Positions 1 to 8,564 of a stretch of DNA of 47,319 bases are shown piece after piece (within the stretch, counting starts at the first letter, position 1; each line of letters opens with the position of its first letter). This DNA is from Micromonospora andamanensis (GTDB taxonomy: Bacteria > Actinomycetota > Actinomycetes > Mycobacteriales > Micromonosporaceae). The translations under genes were made by a program, and so were the position numbers. The notes below the pieces were generated by a model. The model had not been told where the DNA came from. It was given only the letters and a program-made list of their open reading frames with translations, and searched no databases. The DNA lies in assembly GCF_016863495.1 (NCBI RefSeq), contig NZ_BOOZ01000046.1, positions 1 to 47,319 of the forward strand, given 5' to 3'.

Positions 1-929
1 GATAGATCTAGGTGGCTCAGGATATCCCAGGCCAGCTCATACGTGCCGGCGGCAACAAATTTCTGCCTTCGGTTCATCGCTCGCGCGATATCGGGCAATG
101 ACTGCAAGCTGTAGTCCAGGGAGATTGGCTCACCTGCAAGGTCGAGCACGGTGCCACCCGCCGACTCTAGGATGTAGTGCCCCGGAGCCAGGTCCCAGAT
201 AGCGAATCCTTTGGCGAACTCCAGTACACCTTCGGTGAATCCTGCGGCGACGTGGCAGAGGCTTACTGAGCCGAAGTCAACCCCGATCCTGCCTCGACGC
301 TTGCCATCCTCAGCCGCCTGGTCCAAAGCGCTAATCAAGCGTTCTTGGCGACTCAGGGGAAGAAGGCGTTCGCTTGGGCGCATGAGGAAATTTGTGAGTA
401 GTGACTCTGGCAGACTCTTCCGGGCTGGCTGGCTCAGCCTGTGAAAACCTCCGTCTGCGGTGTACGCGTAAGCGTAGTCCCTGCCGTCGTCGTGCCGAGC
501 CGCGACGTAGAGCCGGACGTGGTGATAGATATCGCCGACTACCGACACAATCGGCCGCGCCAGTGAGCGCGAGTAGATCATCACATGTGTATATCCAAGA
601 AGTCCACGTACGGCCAGCTCACTGGTGTCGAGTGGGTCGACAAGGATGCACAGGTCCGGATCCCTCTCGTTGCCGACTACCTGTGGATCTGCCTCCTCGG
701 ATGCATACACGAACGAGTCGATGTGATGGGCCATCAACTCGCGATACCTATCATGCATCCACATGTCATGAACTGAGAGGAAATTGTCAGAGTGGCGTAT
801 ATTATCGCTCTCTCCGGCATTCCCGGAAAAGGCGGCCTCCATCAGCTTAGGGCGAATCTCAAGGATGAGAGTTTCCACTACATCCGCTGCGCTCTTGGCA
901 AGCTCAGGCAGGTGGGCTGCGTTACTCAC
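1..929 (-). CDS. Inositol monophosphatase family protein, 3' end beyond window
   Basis: Reading the minus strand from 929 gives an uninterrupted frame to the window edge (about 309 codons; C-terminus missing). The GTG start at 929-927 is preceded by GGAGG at 938-934, and the upstream gene stops only 17 nt before it, so the two are an operon. Family signatures: ASEEAD (metal-binding Glu), then LVDPLDTSEL in place of the usual DPIDGT, and near the C-terminus WDLAPGHYILESAGG, matching the WD-x-A-G...AGG signature of Mg-dependent inositol monophosphatase/FBPase/3'-phosphoadenosine phosphatase enzymes. Known family role: metal-dependent hydrolysis of a small phosphomonoester in the cytoplasm. The Gly-Thr of the metal motif is replaced by Thr-Ser, so activity or substrate may differ. 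The specific substrate cannot be called. Confidence 0.85.
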   Translation of the reverse strand, partial: MSNAAHLPELAKSAADVVETLILEIRPKLMEAAFSGNAGESDNIRHSDNFLSVHDMWMHDRYRELMAHHIDSFVYASEEADPQVVGNERDPDLCILVDPLDTSELAVRGLLGYTHVMIYSRSLARPIVSVVGDIYHHVRLYVAARHDDGRDYAYAYTADGGFHRLSQPARKSLPESLLTNFLMRPSERLLPLSRQERLISALDQAAEDGKRRGRIGVDFGSVSLCHVAAGFTEGVLEFAKGFAIWDLAPGHYILESAGGTVLDLAGEPISLDYSLQSLPDIARAMNRRQKFVAAGTYELAWDILSHLDL

Positions 930-946
930 GACACCTCCGACGATGG

Positions 947-2074
947 TCAGCGTAGTTCGAGGGGTGGCTCAATGCCGGGTGGGCTCATCGTTGCGGCTAT
1001 GAACACAGCTGAAAATTCGGCCGCCCGCATGATCTGTGCGCCCGTTAGGTCGTCGAAGCTCGTCACTTCCAGGTCCGAGCCTTTGGTCATTGCACCGAAC
1101 ACGGCAAAGTAAAGCTGGGCGCCCGGGTACCTTCGCCGAATTTCGCTGGCGATGAATCCGACTACGTCCGCATGCTTAACTTCGAAGTCACAGATGAGAA
1201 TCGTAGGCGCTTCACCGGCCTCCGGATAGGAAGAAGTTGAGTCAAGGGTAATGCTGTCGCGTACCTTGTTGCAGCGAAGGTAACCTATAGGGCAGCGGGA
1301 AAATTGGGCGGAAGCAAGGAAGGTAGCCATCACCAAGCCTGCCTCGTTGACGCCAAAGCAGATATCCACCTCAAGGCGTCTTCCCAGATTTTTTATTTGC
1401 CTTATGAGCCTCTCGATCCCGAAACCGAAAGTGCTCCAGTCGAGATCTAGCAGGTTTCCGGGATGGGGGTTCGGTAACGAGAAGACACAGATCTCAGGGT
1501 TTCCGTAGTCGACGGTAGGGGCGACGAGGTTGAAGTCGGGACCAATGCTCTGACTTGGACTGTCAGTCTGCCGGATAGGGTGGAAGGCTGGACCGACGTT
1601 TGAATTCGGAGATCCTTTCTCTTTCGCCGAGAAGCTCTTTAGTGAAAGCTGATCCTCTGGGGGGAGTCGTTCGTATGCCTCCGAGATCAGATCGCTGGGC
1701 GAGATTTTCTCGACAGCCATCCCGAGCGGTCCCCGGCCATATGCTTCGGCGAGGACTAGAAGGCTGGAGAAGGTCGGCGGCGAGCCCGCCCCCCGGCTGC
1801 GTGCCCAGGTTTCCCACGCATTGATAGTTGTTCCGCCGAGGGTTGTCTGATAACCGGTCACCTCGTTATAGCGAAGTGCTGCCTGGTCCTGGGAGAGCCC
1901 GGCCGCATAGCGGTACGCCTGAATGCTAGGAACCTCTGGATGCCGACTCATCAACTCGGCAGCTACCGTCTTCACGGATGCCGTTTCCTGCCACAGCTGC
2001 TTGCCAAGGCGGGCCAACTCGCGACCGCGCGACTGAGGGCTGACGGCTTGACCAGTAGATGTAGAAGTGCCCAT
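947..2074 (-). CDS. XRE-type HTH regulator with C-terminal phosphoribosyltransferase-like domain
   Basis: 375 aa from ATG 2074-2072, chosen because GGAGGGA lies just upstream; the frame is open further back to 2395, but that extension is low-complexity and lacks a ribosome site. Residues about 50-125 read as an XRE/Cro-like helix-turn-helix (AYRYAAGLSQDQAALRYNEV followed by a second helix with INAWETW). The C-terminal half has a Rossmann-like pattern: DICFGVNEAGLVMATFLA, then ILICDFEVKHADVVGFIASE, resembling the PRPP-binding region of type I phosphoribosyltransferases. The exact catalytic acidic pair is not certain. I infer a transcriptional regulator that senses a nucleotide-like ligand. It is followed by the phosphatase-family gene and diverges from the ten-gene cluster starting at 2397, which it may control. 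Confidence 0.7.
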   Translation of the reverse strand: MGTSTSTGQAVSPQSRGRELARLGKQLWQETASVKTVAAELMSRHPEVPSIQAYRYAAGLSQDQAALRYNEVTGYQTTLGGTTINAWETWARSRGAGSPPTFSSLLVLAEAYGRGPLGMAVEKISPSDLISEAYERLPPEDQLSLKSFSAKEKGSPNSNVGPAFHPIRQTDSPSQSIGPDFNLVAPTVDYGNPEICVFSLPNPHPGNLLDLDWSTFGFGIERLIRQIKNLGRRLEVDICFGVNEAGLVMATFLASAQFSRCPIGYLRCNKVRDSITLDSTSSYPEAGEAPTILICDFEVKHADVVGFIASEIRRRYPGAQLYFAVFGAMTKGSDLEVTSFDDLTGAQIMRAAEFSAVFIAATMSPPGIEPPLELR

Positions 2075-2396
2075 GTTGCTCCCTCCTGGCAGGTGTGGGG
2101 CGCTAGCGATGGACGACGATCCAACGCACCATACCCATCCTGATGGGCAAGACGGGCGCGCTGACGCGTTTGTGCTGTTCAGCGTTGCCCACAGACCAGT
2201 CCGGCTATGGCCACCGGAACAGGTGTGTCGCGCATCCACGAGCTGGAACCCTGTCCTCCGCGCCGTCAGGGGCGATGCGGTTGACGGATAGCAGCTCCAG
2301 CGGGCAGGGCTGCGTGAAGGGCGGATGCGATGGACGAGAGGGTTGGGCTGATCGGCAGCCGACGGTCCTTGATGCGCTGTGTTCAAGGGCGGCATG
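2075..2396. promoter_or_regulatory. Divergent intergenic region with palindrome
   Basis: A 322-bp gap between the minus-strand regulator and the plus-strand cluster must hold both promoters. A perfect 6-bp palindrome, CCCATC-CT-GATGGG, lies at 2134-2147, about 60 bp upstream of the regulator start, a fair position for an autoregulatory operator. TTGACG at 2281-2286 could be a -35 element for the plus-strand cluster, but I see no convincing -10 at the right distance. Confidence 0.4.
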
Positions 2397-3608
2397 ATGA
2401 CTGACCTTGAGCCGCTACAGGCTTCTGCACCCGAAACGCATGATCGTGCGGCCGACTACTTCTGGTCTCACCTTGAGGACCGAAGCGTGCGCTTTCTTCC
2501 GTCGGGCTTGGCGCCGATGTTCTTCTCGACGTTTTCGCAGCTTGTTGCTGGGACGGGCGATCCGTCGGGGAGGCGGGCCGCGCTTGCGGTTCTGGGTCGA
2601 ATGTACCGACGGTTTGGTCTTCAGCCGTACCACGGCACCTGTGTCGCAGCGGCGATGGTGGATACGGTGCGTCGGTTCGGAGATGACAGGTGGGACGCAG
2701 CTCTTGCCGTCGCGTGGGATCGGGGTTGTCGGCGTGCGTTTCGGTTGGCGGAGCGGGCGGCGGATATGGTGGGGGATGGGCCTCAGGTCGCGGTCGGTGA
2801 GGTTGAGGCTCGGGACTCATGGTCCGACGGTGTGGCGGTGTTGACGGTACGGCCGATGCGGCGGTTGCGGTTTCTGCCTGGTCAGGCGTTGCCGGTGTGT
2901 ACGCCTCGCGTGCCGGGGGTGTGGCGGTGGTTGTCGCCAGCGAATGCTCCTCGTCCGGATGGGACGGTGGAGTTCCACGTCCGGTCGGTGGCGGATGGCG
3001 CGGTGTCGCCGGTGCTGGTGGATCAGGTTGCGGCGGGGGAGCTGCTGTGGTTGGGGCCGGCATGCGATCTCGGGTTGTCGCTGGCGGATTCAGCGGGAGC
3101 TGATCTGCTGTTGGTGGCTGGTGGGACGGGGCTTGCTCCGTTGCGGGCGTTGGTGGAGCAGGCGGCGGCAGCACCGACCGGGCAGCGGGTGACCTTGGTG
3201 GTCGGATCACGCACTCTGCTCGACCTGTATGACGCGGTGGCGTTGGACAAGCTCGCGTCCGCGCATCGCGACTGGTTGACCGTGGTGTTGGCGTTCTCCG
3301 ACGATCGTGACGTCGAGCCTGCCGCGCAGGGCGACGTGCTGAGCGTGGCGCTGTATCACTACCGGAGCGGCCAGGCTATCTACGTCTGCGGCCCACCGCA
3401 GATGATCAAAGCTGCCCGCCAGCGGCTGCCGCTGACCGGCGTCGCCGGTGACCGCCTGCACCTGGCTACCACCTTCGACCGGGCCCTCGATTCGGCGGTG
3501 TGGATGAGCCGTCAGCGGGCCGCGTCGCGCGGACCGCTGGCGGTCCGGGACGACGACGCGGAAGGCGAGGGTGTTCAAGGATCTTCGGGGGAGCTGTCAT
3601 GCGATTGA
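2397..3608 (+). CDS. Globin-like / ferredoxin-reductase fusion (flavohemoprotein-like oxidoreductase)
   Basis: 403 aa from ATG 2397, with AAGGG at 2385-2389; ATG 2394 or GTG 2379 are alternatives. The N-terminal ~130 residues resemble an actinobacterial globin domain (MFFSTFSQLVAG... LGRMYRRFGLQPYH). An FAD-binding reductase part follows (RFLPGQALPV, RWLSPANAP), then an NAD-binding part (LLLVAGGTGLAPLRAL and YVCGPPQM). Flavohaemoglobins use this layout for NO dioxygenation or electron transfer. Oddity: in related proteins this segment reads LGRDHRKF with the proximal haem His, but here it reads LGRMYRRF, so the haem ligand appears to be Tyr or lost. It may be a flavin reductase serving the downstream pathway rather than NO detoxification. 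First gene of the cluster; overlaps the next by 10 nt. Confidence 0.75.
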   Translation: MTDLEPLQASAPETHDRAADYFWSHLEDRSVRFLPSGLAPMFFSTFSQLVAGTGDPSGRRAALAVLGRMYRRFGLQPYHGTCVAAAMVDTVRRFGDDRWDAALAVAWDRGCRRAFRLAERAADMVGDGPQVAVGEVEARDSWSDGVAVLTVRPMRRLRFLPGQALPVCTPRVPGVWRWLSPANAPRPDGTVEFHVRSVADGAVSPVLVDQVAAGELLWLGPACDLGLSLADSAGADLLLVAGGTGLAPLRALVEQAAAAPTGQRVTLVVGSRTLLDLYDAVALDKLASAHRDWLTVVLAFSDDRDVEPAAQGDVLSVALYHYRSGQAIYVCGPPQMIKAARQRLPLTGVAGDRLHLATTFDRALDSAVWMSRQRAASRGPLAVRDDDAEGEGVQGSSGELSCD

Positions 3609-4312
3609 TGAACTCTGGTGTCCGTCGCGCGACGGATGACGATGCTGAGGGATTGTCGGCGCTTGTGGCCGACGCGTTGTTGACCAGCCGGTTGAGTGCC
3701 TGGCTGGTGTCCGATCCGATCGAACGGCCGAGGGTCGTGCGGCGGTACGCGCAGCTTGTCGTGGCGCAGGGGTTGGCCCAGGGCATGGTCGACACGACCG
3801 ATGACCTTGCCGGTGTAGCGGTCTGGTACTCGCGGCTGGTGCCTCCGCCGCCGTCGGCGGCGTGGATGTATGACCTGCATCGGATGCTCGGTGTGCACGC
3901 TGCCCGGTTCGGTCTGCTGCACGCGTACGTCGACGCGGTGCACCCGTACACCGCGCATCACTACCTCGCGCACCTGGCGGTGACTCCCGGCCGGCGGCAG
4001 ACGGGTGTGGGTGCGGCGTTGCTGGCCCGCCACCACCGCCTGCTCGACGCGGAGCAGTTGCCGTCGTATGCGGAGGTGAGCACCGACCGCCCTCGGGAGG
4101 GGCTGCTCGCCGGGCTGGGCTACGAGCCTCGGTCACCGATTCTGCTTCAGCCGGGTGGTCCGGCGCTGTGGCGGATGTGGCGGCAACCCGTGCGCCCTGG
4201 ACAGCCGGACGAGGCGGGCGGAGATGGGCTGCCGCGACGGGTCCGTGTTCAGCGCACCGCGATGCCGTTTCGCGGCGCGGTGAGGCTGGCGGCAGCACCG
4301 CGTTCCCCGTGA
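3599..4312 (+). CDS. GNAT-family N-acetyltransferase
   Basis: 237 aa from ATG 3599, with GGGGGAG five bases upstream; the start lies inside the end of the previous gene, implying translational coupling. The protein begins VRRATDDDAEGLSALV, typical of GNAT beta1-alpha1. The acetyl-CoA loop region is HLAVTPGRRQTGVGAALLAR (R/Q-x-x-G-x-G/A pattern), followed by AEVSTDRPREGLLAGLGYEP, the usual C-terminal strand-helix. Known family role: transfer of an acyl group from acyl-CoA to an amine. The substrate is unknown; in this cluster an amine from the PLP decarboxylase or aminotransferase is a natural candidate (inference). The last ~40 residues are a basic, low-complexity tail beyond the usual fold. 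Confidence 0.85.
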   Translation: MRLMNSGVRRATDDDAEGLSALVADALLTSRLSAWLVSDPIERPRVVRRYAQLVVAQGLAQGMVDTTDDLAGVAVWYSRLVPPPPSAAWMYDLHRMLGVHAARFGLLHAYVDAVHPYTAHHYLAHLAVTPGRRQTGVGAALLARHHRLLDAEQLPSYAEVSTDRPREGLLAGLGYEPRSPILLQPGGPALWRMWRQPVRPGQPDEAGGDGLPRRVRVQRTAMPFRGAVRLAAAPRSP

Positions 4313-4413
4313 TCCACGTGTTCTGACATCACCTCGTTCACCTGCTGGCGCGTCGTCTGTTCGCCCAGCGGGGCAGTGCGTCGTACCCAATTTTCGACAG
4401 GAGGGTTCTGCTA

Positions 4414-4797
4414 ATGCTGACCATGACCAGCCGTCCCGCCGCTATGTACGCCCGGCGACGGCGGCCTGTCAGGTGGTGGGCCATGCGCCTTGGCGTTTCG
4501 AGTGCCGCCGGTGCCGTCCCGGAGACGGGAGGCGGCACCTCGACGGAGTACCTGTGGGGTTACGCGATCCGTCGTGACTGGCCCGGCGGTGAGCATGACC
4601 TGTTCGGGTTCACGGCCGTCAAGGACACCGCGCAGCGGAACCTCGCCCGCGACAAGAGCTACTGGCATCACGGCCCAGTGCGGCCAGCGGCGGTGTCCAT
4701 CGTGCCGGCCACCGCCGCCGACGTGAACCAACACCCGGTGGACGGCTGCCGCAACTCGTGGTGCCCGAACCAGCCGGGGCGGGGGGAGTCACGGTGA
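4414..4797 (+). CDS. Small hypothetical protein
   Basis: 127 aa from ATG 4414, with AGGAGGG at about 4400-4406. The stop TGA shares bases with the GTG start of the permease gene (GTGA at 4794-4797), so it is in the operon. The N-terminus is Arg-rich (MYARRRRPVRWW). The middle is more globular: EYLWGYAIRRDWPGGEHDLF, then a Trp/His-rich stretch and two Cys residues near the end (GCRNSWCPN). I do not recognise the family and see no membrane segment or signal peptide. Good ribosome site and tight coupling support it as a real gene. Confidence 0.6.
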   Translation: MLTMTSRPAAMYARRRRPVRWWAMRLGVSSAAGAVPETGGGTSTEYLWGYAIRRDWPGGEHDLFGFTAVKDTAQRNLARDKSYWHHGPVRPAAVSIVPATAADVNQHPVDGCRNSWCPNQPGRGESR

Positions 4798-6251
4798 CGG
4801 CGCAGGTGCAGGTGGCGCTGGCGCGCCGGACGCTGACACCGGTCGGGTTGTGGGTGTTCGGAGCGGCGGCGTCGGCCCCGATGGTGGTCCTCGCCGGCGG
4901 TATCCCCGCGATCTACGCGACCACGGGTGTGATCGCGGTGCCGTTGACGTTTGTGCTGGTGGCGGGCGTGGTGGCGGTGCTGGCGGTGGGGTACACGGCG
5001 ATGGCCCGCCAGGTCGGGCATCCGGCCGCCTATTACGGCATCCTCGCCCAGGGGCTTGGCCGGGGTTGGGGTGTGGCCGGCGGCGTGGTGGCTCTGCTGG
5101 CCTACAACGCGATCCAGATCAGCCTGTACGGCCTGCTCGGGGCGACCCTCGCCGCCCAGTTGGGCGGGTCCTGGTGGGTGTGGGCGGGTATCGCCGTGGC
5201 CCTGGTCGGGGTGGTGGGAGTACGGGCGATCGTGCTGTCGACCCGGGCCCTGGCGGTGGTGTTGGCGGTGTCGTTGCTGGTCGTCGCGGTGTTCGTGGTG
5301 GCAGGTGTGGGACGGCCGGCAGACGGTGGCCTGTCGTGGGTGGGCTTCGACGCCTCCGGGTTGATGGTCGGAGGTGTGGGTGGGGCGGTCGCGTTCTGCG
5401 TGGCGGCGTTCACCGGCATCGACGCGCCCGGCTCCTTCGTGGAGGAAGCCGTTGATCGGCGTGCGGTCGGCCGGGCCACGATCGTCGGGGCGCTCGTGCT
5501 CGGTGGGGTGTATGCGGCTGCGGCGTGGGCGATGGGGGTGGCGGTCGGTCCGTACGCCGTCGCCGAGCTGGCCGCCCAGCCGGACAGTGACCTGACGTCG
5601 GTGATCCTCGGACGGCTCGGCAGCGGGTGGGTGGCCGTGGCGGGCGTGGTGTTGATCTTCGCGATCGTCACCTCGAAGCTGTCTTTTCACTCGGTGATCG
5701 CACGCTATGTGTTCGCCATGGCACGGGAAGGAGTGCTGCCCACCGGCCTCGCGGGCGCGGACAGCGGCACGCGGGTCACCGCGCCGCGCGGCGGTTCGGT
5801 GGCGCAGACGGTCGTAGCCTCGGTGGTGGTGGCCGGGTTCGCGGTGGCCGGGGCCGACCCGGTCACGCAGATGTTCACCTGGCTGTCGAGCCTGGGCGCG
5901 CTGGGGTTGCTGTGTCTGCTGCTGGCCGCGTCAGTGGCCGCGCTGGCCGCCCCGGACCGAGTCCGGGGTGAGCGGGCCGGGGCGTGGCAGTGGCGGGTCG
6001 CGCCGGTGATGGGTGTGTTCGCCGGGTCGGTGGTGCTGGTGGCGATGGTCGGCAACGTCGGGCCGCTGCTGGGTGCCGCGCCCGGGTCGTTGTTCCCGCT
6101 GCTGCTACCCGCGATCGTCGGTGCTGCCGCAGCTGTGGGCGGGATGTGGGCCGCGCACCTGCGCCAGGCCCGGCCGGACGTCTATGCCGGTATCGGGCGC
6201 GGCACACCGGCCACGAACGCCGTTCCCGACGCCATCCACGTCTCGATCTGA
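4794..6251 (+). CDS. APC-superfamily amino acid / amine permease
   Basis: 485 aa from GTG 4794, preceded by GGGGGGAG and overlapping the previous stop. About twelve hydrophobic segments are evident, starting with LWVFGAAASAPMVVLAGGIP, the APC family helix 1 region with its small-residue unwound turn. IDAPGSFVEEAVDRR after the sixth helix is a recognisable cytoplasmic loop of amino-acid/polyamine/organocation permeases, and SKLSFHSVIARYVFAMAREG matches the conserved helix 8 region. Known role: uptake or exchange of amino acids or amines across the cytoplasmic membrane. Beside a PLP decarboxylase, precursor/product exchange of an amino acid and its amine is a reasonable inference. Confidence 0.88.
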   Translation: MTAQVQVALARRTLTPVGLWVFGAAASAPMVVLAGGIPAIYATTGVIAVPLTFVLVAGVVAVLAVGYTAMARQVGHPAAYYGILAQGLGRGWGVAGGVVALLAYNAIQISLYGLLGATLAAQLGGSWWVWAGIAVALVGVVGVRAIVLSTRALAVVLAVSLLVVAVFVVAGVGRPADGGLSWVGFDASGLMVGGVGGAVAFCVAAFTGIDAPGSFVEEAVDRRAVGRATIVGALVLGGVYAAAAWAMGVAVGPYAVAELAAQPDSDLTSVILGRLGSGWVAVAGVVLIFAIVTSKLSFHSVIARYVFAMAREGVLPTGLAGADSGTRVTAPRGGSVAQTVVASVVVAGFAVAGADPVTQMFTWLSSLGALGLLCLLLAASVAALAAPDRVRGERAGAWQWRVAPVMGVFAGSVVLVAMVGNVGPLLGAAPGSLFPLLLPAIVGAAAAVGGMWAAHLRQARPDVYAGIGRGTPATNAVPDAIHVSI

Positions 6252-6264
6252 CAAGGGGGCGACG

Positions 6265-7233
6265 ATGATGACCTACGCACGACGACCGGCCGGACCCTAC
6301 GGTCCGCCAGATCCGCTGCACCCCGGATGGCGGCGGGAGTCGACCGCCGACCTGCGGCCTGCCGGCGGGTATGAGCCGCAGCCCGGCTACGGTCCCCGCC
6401 CCGCCGGCTATCAACGCCCACCGGACCCGTCACTCCCGCCGCCGCCCCCACCCCCGCCCCCGCCCCCGCCTGTGGACGAACCGAACGACGAGGCGGTTCG
6501 CCGAGCCAACGCGCGGTGGGCGGACCTGCGCAAGCAGGTGGTGTTCCGGTCCAAGCGGCTCAACTCCGGGCACCTGATCGAAGCCGACCAGCGCTACGGC
6601 ACACGGCACGCCCTCGGCCCGCACGCCGTCATGCTGTTCTTCACCTCCCCGGCCGCGACCGAGCCGCAGGGGTACCGGCTGCACACCGCGTGGCGGCTGT
6701 TCCTGTCCGCACCCGAGTCCGACGACCTGCCCCGGATGCTCGCCGACCTGACCAGGATCGCCGCGACCAACATCGCCCACGCGACCGCCACCGGCCGTGG
6801 GTGGCATCCACTCGGGCCGGAGCGGTCTATGGTCAACGGCGGTGACATGGCCCTCGGCCCCGACGCCGTCTACGTCGGTGTCGGGGTGAGCACCCTCGAT
6901 TCCGACGACGGCCGCTGGTATCAGCTCGCCCGCACCCTGCGGGAGCCGTCCGCCACCGGCCACCGTAGGTCAGCCTTCGACCTCAAGGGCCGCTGCTACC
7001 TGTTGCTGACCGACGGCACTGCCATCGACATCGACCGTAACCCGCACGCCCCGTTGCACTACGACGGCATCCGCAGCAGCAAACCCCTCGATGCGGACCG
7101 GCCCGCCCACTGGCACAACCCGCACGCCACCCTGACCGAGCAGGGCGACCACACCACCCGCGAGGTGTGGCGGCACCTCACCGCCCTGCACCACACCCTC
7201 GCCGCCCACCTCGACCGAGGGCCGGCAACGTGA
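6265..7233 (+). CDS. Hypothetical protein with proline-rich N-terminus
   Basis: 322 aa from ATG 6265 (the next codon, 6268, is also ATG), with AAGGGGG at 6253-6259. The first ~75 residues are Pro/Gly/Arg-rich and include a run of consecutive prolines, so likely disordered. From about residue 80 a soluble alpha/beta-looking domain follows (VVFRSKRLNSGHLIEADQ, GRGWHPLGPERSMVNGG, FDLKGRCYLLLTDG). I do not recognise it. The stop overlaps the GTG of the decarboxylase gene (GTGA at 7230-7233), so it is translated with the pathway. Function unassigned. Confidence 0.65.
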   Translation: MMTYARRPAGPYGPPDPLHPGWRRESTADLRPAGGYEPQPGYGPRPAGYQRPPDPSLPPPPPPPPPPPPVDEPNDEAVRRANARWADLRKQVVFRSKRLNSGHLIEADQRYGTRHALGPHAVMLFFTSPAATEPQGYRLHTAWRLFLSAPESDDLPRMLADLTRIAATNIAHATATGRGWHPLGPERSMVNGGDMALGPDAVYVGVGVSTLDSDDGRWYQLARTLREPSATGHRRSAFDLKGRCYLLLTDGTAIDIDRNPHAPLHYDGIRSSKPLDADRPAHWHNPHATLTEQGDHTTREVWRHLTALHHTLAAHLDRGPAT

Positions 7234-8438
7234 CCCACACCCACACCTTCGACCTGGCCGTCGCCGCGGACCTCAGCCGGACCCCGATCGACGTCACCGC
7301 CGTCCTCGACCACCTCATCCACACCGCCGACGCCGCCGCGGCGACGAGTATCGGCTACCCGGGCGCCGTCGACCTCGACCACACCGCCGTCATGACCCGC
7401 CTCAGCCACCGGCTGTGGAACAACATCGGCGACCCCAGCGACACCGGAGGAGTAGCCCACACGCGGGTCCTGGAACAGGCGGTCATCGCCTGGGTCGCCG
7501 AGCTGCTCGGCATGCCGGTCGGCGATCGGTGGGGTTATGTCACCACCGGCGGCACCGAGGGCAACCTGTCCGCCCTGCACGCCGCCTACCGCCGCTGGCC
7601 GACCGCCCGCATCTACTACTCCACCGCCGCCCACTACTCCGTACCGAAGATCATCGACATGCTCGGCGCCTACAAGGTGGTCGTAGCGGCCCGCCCGGAC
7701 GGGGAGATGTGCTACGACGACCTCGCCGCACAGCTACGGAAACGGCGACGGTGGCCGGCGATCGTGGTCGCCACGGCCGGCACCACCATGACCGAAGCCG
7801 TGGACGACACCACCCGCATCCGCGCGATCCTTAGCGAGTACGGCATGACCGGGCATCTGCACGTCGATGCCGCCCTGTCCGGCATCCCGCTCGCCCTCGA
7901 CGGACAGCTACGCCTGGATGATGCCGGCGGCATCGGCTCCATCGCGATCAGCGGCCACAAGTTCCTCGGTGTCCCCACCCCCTGCGGAGTGGTGCTCATC
8001 CGCGACAGCATCCGCACACCAGCCCGGCCGCAGGTGGCCTACACCGCCGCTACCGACACCACCATCACCGGCTCCCGCTGCGGGCTGGCCGCCGCCCTGC
8101 TGTGGCACGCCATCGCCCTGCACGGCCGCGAAGGGCACCGGTGGCGGGCCGCCGAAGCCCGCAGCACCGCCGCGTACGCCGTCGAACAGATCCGCGCGAC
8201 CGGCTGGACCGCCTGGCGGTGGCCGCACGCCTTCACCGTCGTCCTACCCACCCCACCCGAGCCGGTACGCGCCAAGTGGCTACTCGCCACCGACGGCACG
8301 GTCAGCCACCTCATCTGCATGCCCGGCATCACCCGAGGCCAGATCGACGCGCTCGCCGCCGACCTCGCCACCGCCATCGCGACACCCATCCCACGCCCTC
8401 GCACCCCTTACCCGGCCGACTTCACCACCACGCCCTGA
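7230..8438 (+). CDS. Group II PLP-dependent decarboxylase, histidine decarboxylase-like
   Basis: 402 aa from GTG 7230, coupled to the upstream stop. Fold-type I PLP features: GYVTTGGTEGNLSALHAAYR (phosphate-binding and cofactor-stacking region), HVDAALSG at about 211-218 (Asp213 to the pyridine nitrogen) and SGHKFLGVPTPCGV with the Schiff-base Lys at about 244. HVDAALSG and SGHKFLG are characteristic of bacterial PLP histidine decarboxylases and related enzymes. Reaction: alpha-decarboxylation of an amino acid to its amine in the cytoplasm; histidine is the best-guess substrate but is not proven. It probably supplies or modifies the amine moiety of the cluster's product. Confidence 0.88.
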   Translation: MTHTHTFDLAVAADLSRTPIDVTAVLDHLIHTADAAAATSIGYPGAVDLDHTAVMTRLSHRLWNNIGDPSDTGGVAHTRVLEQAVIAWVAELLGMPVGDRWGYVTTGGTEGNLSALHAAYRRWPTARIYYSTAAHYSVPKIIDMLGAYKVVVAARPDGEMCYDDLAAQLRKRRRWPAIVVATAGTTMTEAVDDTTRIRAILSEYGMTGHLHVDAALSGIPLALDGQLRLDDAGGIGSIAISGHKFLGVPTPCGVVLIRDSIRTPARPQVAYTAATDTTITGSRCGLAAALLWHAIALHGREGHRWRAAEARSTAAYAVEQIRATGWTAWRWPHAFTVVLPTPPEPVRAKWLLATDGTVSHLICMPGITRGQIDALAADLATAIATPIPRPRTPYPADFTTTP

Positions 8439-8564
8439 CCACGACACCGACGCTCGCGGAGGCGAGGCGACATTCCGTGGCCACCGGCTACGTCCACCAC
8501 CCCCGCCGTCAGCCCCGGCCCGATCCGGCCGCATCGCTGACATCCCGCGTTGAAGGGGATCCCG

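Noticed and set aside
2075..2395. N-terminal extension of the XRE/PRTase gene to 2395
   Set aside because: The extension has odd composition and no ribosome site, while ATG 2074 has GGAGGGA at good spacing.
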